Assembly: GCA_937915285.1 (NCBI GenBank)
Contig: CALDNG010000268.1
Location: 1 to 9,455, forward strand
DNA length: 9,455 bases
From: an uncultured Desulfomonile sp.
GTDB taxonomy: Bacteria; Desulfobacterota; Desulfomonilia; Desulfomonilales; Desulfomonilaceae
Direction of reading: 5' to 3'
Below, one piece after another: positions 1 to 5,639 of this stretch (the first letter of the stretch is position 1; every line of letters starts with the position of its first letter). The notes under the pieces are model-generated. The model saw only the letters and a program-made list of their open reading frames with translations, made no database searches and was not told the origin of the DNA. The translations under genes and the position numbers were made by a program.

Positions 1-1
1 A

Positions 2-211
2 CTTGCTCTCGATGCGCTCGATCACAATAATGACTCCGATTTCCGATTTGTTCTCCAGGCCATGCAAATAGTAATTACCCTTGCCATTAATTGTGCTAGG
101 CCCATATTTGAGGCTAATACATCTCCTTTGGAGATTTCGCTGAGATCACTGCTACCAAGAAGAGTCACTCAAAGAGAGCAAAGAATCCACATGAAATCCA
201 TGGGCGGATAG
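2..211 (+). CDS. 3' end of an unidentified plus-strand gene (partial, cut by window edge)
   Basis: An uninterrupted reading frame enters from the left edge and ends at TAG (209-211), giving 69 residues with no start inside the window except an internal ATG at 62. The residues look like ordinary globular protein: an acidic start (LDALDHNNDSDF), a hydrophobic helix-like stretch (VLQAMQIVITLAINC) and a basic tail (RRVTQREQRIHMKSMGG). I do not recognise a family and assign no function. A shorter competing frame on the minus strand (about 38 codons, from an upstream TGA to the left edge) lacks a convincing start and is less likely. The gene points towards the minus-strand set, so the two would converge across 212-978. 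Confidence 0.4.
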   Translation, partial: LALDALDHNNDSDFRFVLQAMQIVITLAINCARPIFEANTSPLEISLRSLLPRRVTQREQRIHMKSMGG

Positions 212-338
212 GTGTTTAAGAATTGTAAATTCCATCGATCGTCTAAAATTCGTATTTTGGAGAGACCTAATTTTTGTGAATAAAAAATCTTAACAACTGA
301 GTCTTTTATAAGAAATGATTGACTTTTATTTTTGTAAG

Positions 339-536
339 TTACTGAATTTTGCCGGGAATGGCGAGACTCGAACTCGCAACATACGGTGTGACAGGCCTGA
401 TCTGGGTGTCGACCGGGAAGTCCTCATCAGCCTCGTAAGATATTATTGTCACAAACATTTCGGGAAGCATATCCAGCCTCCGCACATGCTTGCCTCGGCT
501 GACCTCTTCCCCTATTTCACCTAGTTTCAGGGCCAA
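339..536 (-). pseudogene. Gene remnant with a DUF3786-like C-terminal motif
   Basis: A minus-strand frame runs from a possible TTG codon at 536 to a TAA at 339-341 (65 residues). An in-frame TAG lies about 20 nt upstream, so there is no room for a normal N-terminus. Its core, LPEMFVTIISYEADEDFP, matches the pattern I remember for the C-terminal part of DUF3786 proteins: a proline-led hydrophobic strand followed by an acidic D-E/D-x-F-P motif. The tail after it (PVTPYVASSSLAIPGKIQ) also fits the usual length of that domain end. The neighbouring minus frame just upstream reads EKISEDLGTWP, which would suit a frameshifted continuation. The family call is from memory and unverified. The last third of this frame coincides with the tRNA-like element at 350-394, and both readings cannot be fully meaningful unless one inserted into the other. 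Confidence 0.33.
350..394 (-). other. tRNA-Asp-like 3' half (pseudo-tRNA or attachment-site-like)
   Basis: Read on the minus strand this element has the parts of the 3' half of a tRNA in correct register. They are an anticodon loop CTGTCAC (388-394, anticodon GTC for Asp), 10 nt for anticodon-stem 3' strand plus variable loop, then a perfect 5-bp T-stem (GCGAG/CTCGC) closing a TTCGAGT loop (361-377). A 7-nt acceptor strand CATTCCC (354-360), a discriminator G and GCA in place of CCA follow. The matching 5' half is absent: no GGGAATG acceptor strand, no D-arm, and the 5' anticodon stem does not pair. It is therefore not a functional tRNA. A 3' half starting at the anticodon loop is the usual shape of a tRNA attachment-site copy left by integration. 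Chance within the overlapping reading frame (339-536) is the alternative. Confidence 0.4.
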
Positions 537-978
537 GTTCCCAAATCTTCGCTAATCTTTTCCACAATAACGTTCCAAGTTTACATTCACAAGGTGGGTA
601 TGCGTATAAAGCCATAAACTCCACCAAGCCTCAGGTTAATCTGAAAGGGAATGTATAGGTTTTCAGGTTCTCCATGCCCTTTGGAAAGAGGGTAGTAGTT
701 GATAATACTGAGGTTATTTGCGATGCCACGTTAGCCATCCTACGTAATACCGCATCCCCTCATCAGAAAACGTTCTCGAATAGAGCTATCGACATCGACA
801 TGTTGAAAACCTAGCCGTTGAGGGCTTTCCCGGAAATCGCATTTGGGGGCCTTCGAACAATTCCCCTGCATATTGGAATCATAACCTCCCTATTCTAAAA
901 AACTCCCGAACACGGTTCCACCAGAACAATCATCGCGAATCGTAAAAGGCCTCATTGTCGCAGATTTGAACTAGGTTA
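537..978. other. Non-coding or degraded stretch downstream of the gene set
   Basis: No intact gene is visible. On the minus strand one frame (587-889) reads as plausible protein but has internal stops, TAG at 740-742 and TAA at 731-733. Its parts include REPSPQ-like and LYIPFQINLRLGGVYGFIRI segments. On the plus strand a 46-residue frame (674 to about 814) is also open but has no ribosome site. I see no GC-rich hairpin followed by a T-run just after the barrel gene stop at 979, so no terminator is called. The pattern fits decayed coding DNA beyond the end of the operon. Confidence 0.35.
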
Positions 979-2751
979 TCAGAAGTCCACCTGAATTGCG
1001 GCACGGACTCCAAAGATTGGGTCAATGTCTCGATTCCAATTTATTCCCCAACGGTTGGCGGCGTTTGGAGTGTCCCACGTAGATTGTCTCCTGTCCACAC
1101 AAGCGTATTTGAACCAGGCGCCGGGCTGCCAATAGGCAACCCGGGCTGTCAATGTGTATCCTTCGAGGAGTTTCCAATCAATTCCGCCGCCAAACTCATA
1201 CCCAAGGTCCCTCTCAAGAATGTTGGGCGCATTCACAAGATTTCCGTTAGTATCTGCGAATGAAAGGTCCACGAGATTCCCGCTCGGGTCACTATTACCT
1301 TTGTTTCCGTTACCGTACTGCAGCGCAGGAGACGTTATGGAGATGCCAGAAGGATCCGGCCTTATCCATCCCCATCCATATCCCTGGGATATCCTGCTGG
1401 CGTACATGCAGGTCAAATATGCGTTCAAGTTGGTTGCCACAGCATAATCCAACCTGACGCCATAGGTGCTCGCATCGGTGATGAAACCGTGACTGGAAGA
1501 ACGCGAGATGGAGCCGTTCCCCGATCCGTAGTCATAGCCCATCAACAGGCTGTATGGCAAATAAAGGTTCACACCGCCGTTAGGGGAAAATATAGGAACT
1601 ATTGTAGGCTGCCTGTCGATGAGTTTACCGTCACGCCTGTCTGGACCAGGATAGTAGGCCCATAGAAAACTAATCTTTGCAGGGCCTGCCACCATTCCAC
1701 ACTCAATCATGCCTGCCCATAATTCCCAGTAACGGGTTTGAGGCTGGACATATTTTGAGTTTACTTGATTCAGAGAACGGCCGTTCTGTCTGAAGAATTC
1801 CTGATAAAATCCTACTTCGCTGCTAAAGAAGACCATTCCGTTGAAATATTTGAAATTGGTAAATCCGAAAAATTGCGAGCTGTCCACGGCGAAGATCGGA
1901 TTGTCTTTCGGTAGGCCAGTTTCCGCATAAAGCTCCGATTCCGGGCCCTTGTGACCGTTGCTGTATTCGACGTACGTCTCGGAACTGATGTTTCCGCCGT
2001 TATACATCACTAAGAAAGAGAAATGAGGTTGAGCTGCGCCACTCCGGTCTGTTCTCAGTGGATAATTTGAGGATTGTCGAGTGCTCACATTACGACCCGG
2101 TCCCCAGAAATAGTATTGAGCGCCGATAATAAAAGGACCAAATGGAACACCGAGGACCAGCGCCTCCGTAGAGTTCTCCAGGGAGTCGATGATCAGGCCC
2201 AGTCCAATGGTATTAGGCTGCTTCCCTATTGTTACTATTCCCCATGGCAAGTTGGCTTCAGCATACCATGTTTGCCAGTAACCGGGAGAAAATGACTGTC
2301 CGATGCCGGGAGCCTGACTATTGAGGTACCTGGAACTGTTGAGATGGCCGTACGCAATATCTCCCGCAGAAGTTGGATTCCAGGCCCCAATCCTGTAAGA
2401 TCCTCGAAGTGAAAGCGCCTCATTCACTTTCAGCTTCGGGAAAAAAATTGTGTACATGTAGTTCGCCGCCACGTCCGAACCTGAAGACAGCTCATCACCC
2501 CAGAAGGAGACATCGTTGCGGCGGGCAACCTCGTGACCAAGCCAACCGTTGCGTGCAGCTAATCTCACAGTGGCCCCGACAGAGCTGTTATCCTGATTGA
2601 ACGGTCCGAAAAAGCCTTTGTCCCCCAGTTGGGAGAATTGATAATACTCCCACGTGAAATTACCCGATAAAGAGAACTCTAAGGCCCCGGCATGTGACGC
2701 GAATATGAAGAGCAGCCCCAGAATGAGACCGACCAGCCGGTTCTTAATCAT
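979..2751 (-). CDS. Outer-membrane beta-barrel (porin-like) protein
   Basis: A 590-residue protein, probably a substrate channel or other barrel in the outer membrane. Residues 1-23 form a classical signal peptide: MIKNR, a leucine/isoleucine-rich core, then SHAGA before LEFSL. The mature part is rich in Tyr, Trp, Phe, Gly, Asn and Ser with alternating strand-like segments. It ends in a C-terminal Phe (IQVDF), the usual BAM recognition residue. A segment WGIVTIGKQPNTIGLGL near the middle of the N-terminal third loosely recalls the G-R/K-Q motif of alginate-export/porin families, but I cannot place it firmly. The start at 2751 is supported by AAGGAG four bases upstream. It is last in the minus-strand set, 123 nt after the 3-hydroxyacyl-CoA dehydrogenase. 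That position suggests a dedicated uptake or secretion pore for the pathway substrate, though the gap leaves room for its own promoter. Confidence 0.85.
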   Translation of the reverse strand: MIKNRLVGLILGLLFIFASHAGALEFSLSGNFTWEYYQFSQLGDKGFFGPFNQDNSSVGATVRLAARNGWLGHEVARRNDVSFWGDELSSGSDVAANYMYTIFFPKLKVNEALSLRGSYRIGAWNPTSAGDIAYGHLNSSRYLNSQAPGIGQSFSPGYWQTWYAEANLPWGIVTIGKQPNTIGLGLIIDSLENSTEALVLGVPFGPFIIGAQYYFWGPGRNVSTRQSSNYPLRTDRSGAAQPHFSFLVMYNGGNISSETYVEYSNGHKGPESELYAETGLPKDNPIFAVDSSQFFGFTNFKYFNGMVFFSSEVGFYQEFFRQNGRSLNQVNSKYVQPQTRYWELWAGMIECGMVAGPAKISFLWAYYPGPDRRDGKLIDRQPTIVPIFSPNGGVNLYLPYSLLMGYDYGSGNGSISRSSSHGFITDASTYGVRLDYAVATNLNAYLTCMYASRISQGYGWGWIRPDPSGISITSPALQYGNGNKGNSDPSGNLVDLSFADTNGNLVNAPNILERDLGYEFGGGIDWKLLEGYTLTARVAYWQPGAWFKYACVDRRQSTWDTPNAANRWGINWNRDIDPIFGVRAAIQVDF

Positions 2752-2761
2752 GCCTCTCCTT
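2752..2761 (-). promoter_or_regulatory. Shine-Dalgarno of the barrel gene
   Basis: Minus strand TAAGGAGAGGC directly precedes ATG at 2751. The strong AAGGAG core supports the chosen start and independent translation of this last gene. Confidence 0.7.
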
Positions 2762-2822
2762 AATGTATGATTCGAAACATTCCAGGGGCTAGGCCCTTAA
2801 ATGCTTCCAACCTTGATCATGA

Positions 2823-2839
2823 AGCTATTATTAAGCTTT
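2823..2839. repeat. Small inverted repeat in the gap before the barrel gene
   Basis: AAGCT-ATTATTA-AGCTT is a perfect 5-bp inverted repeat around an AT-only loop. It lies in the 123-nt gap between the dehydrogenase stop and the barrel start. It has no downstream T-run on the minus strand, so it is not a convincing terminator. It could be an operator half-site pair or chance in AT-rich DNA. Confidence 0.25.
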
Positions 2840-2874
2840 TCGTCTGATACCAATGCAATAAGACCCGGGCAATC

Positions 2875-3783
2875 TCAGTCCTCGCCAAGAAAGTCTGGAC
2901 GTAGGTATGCAGGGTCAGGATACGTATAGAAGCCACGCCCCGACTTTTCCCCAAGCCAGCCCTTATCAATATAGTCCCGCCTGAATTCGTCGGCAAATTG
3001 CTGGGCCCCGGAGTCTCCTGTTATTTTGGCCTTGCTCTGCATCACGTGCCAGACAGTATCCAACCCCACAACGTCCATCACTCCGAAAGGTCCGCACGGC
3101 ATACCCAAATGAAGCATGACCGCCCGGTCCACGTCCTCAATTGAAGCTACCTTTTCGACCAACGCAATATTGATGGCCACATCGTTCATGGCGCCAAAGA
3201 TGGCGTTCGCAACATAACCGGGGTACTCTCTCCTGAAAACCAGCGGAACCTGTTTGATTCGCCTGGCGAAATCCGCCAGGAGTTCAATAGTTTCCAACGA
3301 TGTCCCGGGGTGAGGCATTACATCGACCAGTTGATGGTCGAATACGCCGTAAAAGTGTAGAGCGGCGAATTGGGCTGGTCGACCGGTTGCCTCAGCGTAC
3401 ATGGAAGGTAGCAGCGTTGACGTGTTGGTGGTGAAGACCGTTTTTGGCTGGCACAACTGGTGGAATTGCGCAAATACTTTTGCCTTGAGTTCTGGATCCT
3501 CAAATACCGACTCGCTGAGCAGGTCGGCGTCCGCCCCATCTTCCGGGTTGGAAGTGTAATGAATCCTCGCCTGTGCCTCATCGGCGGTTTCCGGTGTCAT
3601 TTTCTGTTTTGCCACCAATTCACTGGCAAATGACGGTATTCTTGTTTTAGCGTTCTCCAGCGACTTGTAAATCGGGTCATAGGCTATCACTTCATAACCG
3701 AATCTGGCGCATTGAAGAGCTATCTTCTGTCCCATGGTACCCAAACCTACCACCAGTACCTTGTGAATATCATCGACTTTCAT
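2875..3783 (-). CDS. 3-hydroxyacyl-CoA dehydrogenase family protein (variant catalytic loop)
   Basis: A 302-residue cytoplasmic NAD-dependent dehydrogenase that oxidises a 3-hydroxyacyl-CoA (or similar hydroxy acid) to the 3-keto form. It is full length for the stand-alone bacterial type. The Rossmann fold shows VVGLGTMG (11-18) with Asp36 (AYDP) after the second strand, indicating NAD. NTST at 120-123 matches the conserved NTSS/NTST, His143 matches the catalytic His, and PGYVANAI carries the conserved Asn193. The C-terminal domain has GMPCGPFGVMDVVGLDTV (227-244) and the family ending KSGRGFYTY. The usual HFFNP...LVEV segment is replaced by HFYGVFDHQLVDV, so the glutamate of the His-Glu pair appears as Asp154 with one residue fewer between. 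The start at 3783 has AAAGGA seven bases upstream. It lies only 19 nt after the decarboxylase-like gene, so the two are almost certainly co-transcribed. Confidence 0.93.
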   Translation of the reverse strand: MKVDDIHKVLVVGLGTMGQKIALQCARFGYEVIAYDPIYKSLENAKTRIPSFASELVAKQKMTPETADEAQARIHYTSNPEDGADADLLSESVFEDPELKAKVFAQFHQLCQPKTVFTTNTSTLLPSMYAEATGRPAQFAALHFYGVFDHQLVDVMPHPGTSLETIELLADFARRIKQVPLVFRREYPGYVANAIFGAMNDVAINIALVEKVASIEDVDRAVMLHLGMPCGPFGVMDVVGLDTVWHVMQSKAKITGDSGAQQFADEFRRDYIDKGWLGEKSGRGFYTYPDPAYLRPDFLGED

Positions 3784-3802
3784 GATTGGTCCTTTCTAAG
3801 AG

Positions 3803-4672
3803 CTAAAACTGCCCATAGCGCTGGAACCGGCCAGAAACAAGGGTGGAGCGGTCCCAACGTCCGGTGAACAAATATGAAATGAGGCTATCCGCCTCGTCAC
3901 CCTCGAATTGAACCAGAGGCGATACGCCCGCTATCCAGTTTGAATTGACGCTGTAACCGGCTCCGAGGGGCTTTACTACAGTTATTTCTGACCATGGGTC
4001 ATCAAGCGATGGCTCCATATGGAGCGATTTTACGAAAGCTGGTTCCCAAGTCTCGAAGTCAGTGACGCTGTCATAGTGAACCAGGCTCATCTTCGGGAAT
4101 TTGGTGTGTCCGTCGTCCGCTTGCCCCATCTCGTACTGAAATAGCAGACACGCCCCCCTTTCCCTGTATCCAGGACCATAATCCTTGCGCATGATTTCCA
4201 TGAGAGGGTCGTTGTATGCTCCCATTTCCACCTCTACAGAAATGATGATCCGGCCCTTCCTCTCAATTACAGCGCTGGCCCAGTCACCGTTGCGCTCGAC
4301 GACTATGCGCTCACACATCTTCTTGGGTAGTCCAGCCTTTTCACGCCCGCTACAAAGGCCCATGTGGGCCCCTGGTCCGCTAAGCTGTAGGTTCATGAAA
4401 TAGGCTCCCACTATTTCCCCGTAGCGACAGAGTATGCTCAAGCCGCCTTCCATATACCAGGGCGCAAACGTAGGCTCGCGAATATTAACTACATACACCA
4501 TTGCGATGGGACGCTGAGGGTCGAGTGGCTCCAACAGTGGTGGCAGCACACGCCTCACCACAAGAGGATCGGTTTCCCATAAAAGGTAGAGCCCCTCCTG
4601 GTTGTTCATTGCGCTAGGATTCATGAACGAGTTTATCTGTTCACGGGGGATGAAATAACTTCCGTTTTTCAT
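3803..4672 (-). CDS. Acetoacetate decarboxylase superfamily protein
   Basis: A 289-residue soluble protein of the acetoacetate decarboxylase fold. The family forms a Schiff base between an active-site Lys and a keto acid, leading to decarboxylation or, in some members, aldol and dehydration chemistry. Visible motifs are TDP...LPPLLEPL near the N-terminus, the glutamate of WYMEGGLSI (about residue 75), and SGREKAGLPKK (108-118), whose paired lysines sit where clostridial acetoacetate decarboxylase has Lys115-Lys116. ERKGRI follows (137 onward). It is longer than the roughly 245-residue clostridial enzyme. The frame is open upstream to GTG at 4720, but AAAGGAGG (4683-4690) lies ten bases before ATG at 4672. 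That makes 4672 the better start and leaves a 35-nt gap to the dehydrogenase upstream. Being sandwiched between two dehydrogenases implies the substrate is a beta-keto product of one of them. True substrate and reaction are not determinable here. Confidence 0.85.
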   Translation of the reverse strand: MKNGSYFIPREQINSFMNPSAMNNQEGLYLLWETDPLVVRRVLPPLLEPLDPQRPIAMVYVVNIREPTFAPWYMEGGLSILCRYGEIVGAYFMNLQLSGPGAHMGLCSGREKAGLPKKMCERIVVERNGDWASAVIERKGRIIISVEVEMGAYNDPLMEIMRKDYGPGYRERGACLLFQYEMGQADDGHTKFPKMSLVHYDSVTDFETWEPAFVKSLHMEPSLDDPWSEITVVKPLGAGYSVNSNWIAGVSPLVQFEGDEADSLISYLFTGRWDRSTLVSGRFQRYGQF

Positions 4673-4682
4673 GGGTCCATGT

Positions 4683-4690
4683 CCTCCTTT
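4683..4690 (-). promoter_or_regulatory. Shine-Dalgarno deciding the start of the decarboxylase-like gene
   Basis: AAAGGAGG on the minus strand ends ten bases before ATG at 4672. It lies inside the longer candidate frame (GTG at 4720, ATG at 4702), which has no comparable site, so the longer starts are disfavoured. An out-of-frame ATG three bases after it reads only MDP and stops. Confidence 0.7.
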
Positions 4691-4707
4691 GTTTGCCGCC
4701 ATACCAA

Positions 4708-5526
4708 TCAGACGACCCACTCGCCTTTGCGCCGCTTTCGGGCTACATTTAGTAAGTACTCATCGGCATATATTGCAGCTTCGGGATTGAAACAGCTCCT
4801 TGCGCCTGAAGCGTCGGCATCGTCCCCCAGAACCAGTCGCTCGTTTTTCGACACACCGCTCAGGATCTTTCGCGCAGACTCTTGAGGGGACTGGGCCCCA
4901 GCAGGGGCTCCAGTTCCGAGGGCAGACCAAATGTCGGTGGCCGTCGTTCCCGGGGTAACCGACGTAAAGCGGATGTTTTCATCCCAGAATTCATAGCGGA
5001 GTGCGAGGGTCAGCGAGTTCAGGGCCGCTTTTGTCGCGGAATACATGGTCTGATAAGCCATTGGATAGAATGCAATACCGGATATGACATTGACGATGTG
5101 ACCACCGCCTTGGGCTCGCATGACCGGCACAACGGCGCGAATACCGTAGACAGCCCCGTAGAAGTTCAGAGCGAACGCTTTGGCCCAGTCTCCGTTGCTC
5201 TGCTCTTCGAAATTTCCTCTAAAACCTGCGCCTGCGTTGTTAAATAGTAGGTCTATACGGCCGCCACCGAATTCGGCCGCCTGCTTGATCATATCCTGAA
5301 CTTCTACCTCACTCGTTACGTCGCACCTGATTCCGATAACCCGATCATTGTAGACTGCGTTTAATCGCGCTCTCTGACAGCCAAGGTTCGAAACATCCAC
5401 ATCTGCGATTACAACCCCTCTAGCGCCATAGGCAAGAACCGTTTCAGCCAGTGCCAAACCGATTCCCGAGGCGCCTCCGGTTATGGCTGTAATCTTACCC
5501 ATGTAATATTCGTTAGCCTGACTCAT
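4708..5526 (-). CDS. Short-chain dehydrogenase/reductase (classical SDR, NAD-type)
   Basis: A 272-residue classical short-chain dehydrogenase that interconverts a secondary alcohol and a ketone. The cofactor motif TGGASGIG is at 16-23, Asp42 at the end of the second strand favours NAD(H) over NADP(H), and Asp69 and NNAG (96-99) are in place. The catalytic set is complete: Asn121, Ser149, Tyr162 and Lys166 (YSATK). After it comes the family's VTPGTTATDIW segment. The C-terminal 50 residues are specific to this protein and end in a basic stretch (ARKRRKGEW). The start at 5526 is preceded by a weak AAAGG about eleven bases upstream. An alternative Met9 (MGKITAITGG) has no ribosome site. It follows the flavoenzyme gene after 113 nt and precedes the decarboxylase-like gene by 35 nt. 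Bile-acid (BaiA-like) and 3-hydroxyacyl members share this architecture, so the substrate is open. Confidence 0.93.
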   Translation of the reverse strand: MSQANEYYMGKITAITGGASGIGLALAETVLAYGARGVVIADVDVSNLGCQRARLNAVYNDRVIGIRCDVTSEVEVQDMIKQAAEFGGGRIDLLFNNAGAGFRGNFEEQSNGDWAKAFALNFYGAVYGIRAVVPVMRAQGGGHIVNVISGIAFYPMAYQTMYSATKAALNSLTLALRYEFWDENIRFTSVTPGTTATDIWSALGTGAPAGAQSPQESARKILSGVSKNERLVLGDDADASGARSCFNPEAAIYADEYLLNVARKRRKGEWVV

Positions 5527-5548
5527 ATTGCTTTTTACCTTTTAAGAT

Positions 5549-5607
5549 AGGATTTTCATTCTGCCAAAATAGGCCCGATAAGGACCTGAGCACAAATCGA
5601 AAATCCT
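5549..5607. repeat. Perfect 9-bp inverted repeat in the flavoenzyme-SDR gap
   Basis: AGGATTTTC (5549-5557) and GAAAATCCT (5599-5607) are exact reverse complements separated by 41 nt. They occupy the only sizeable gap in the middle of the gene set, upstream of the SDR start at 5526. This could be a paired operator for an internal promoter or a long-loop stem in the transcript. No clear -10/-35 pair is seen beside it. Confidence 0.4.
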
Positions 5608-5639
5608 GTTGCTCCCTCTCTGGCGCCAACGGATATGCC

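Noticed and set aside
315..524. Plus-strand frame of 69 codons across the tRNA-like element
   Set aside because: No ribosome site and an unusual composition; it is the reverse reading of the minus-strand remnant and tRNA-like sequence.
674..814. Plus-strand 46-residue frame starting MPFGKRVVVDN, faintly like the N-terminus of uracil phosphoribosyltransferase
   Set aside because: The match needs gaps, the frame stops after 46 residues, there is no ribosome site, and the opposite strand is equally protein-like.
1..978. CRISPR array or insertion sequence ends
   Set aside because: No regularly spaced direct repeats, no terminal inverted repeats and no transposase were found by eye.
3803..4720. 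Longer decarboxylase-like protein starting at 4720 and overlapping the SDR by 13 nt
   Set aside because: The only good ribosome site lies inside the extension and points to ATG 4672.
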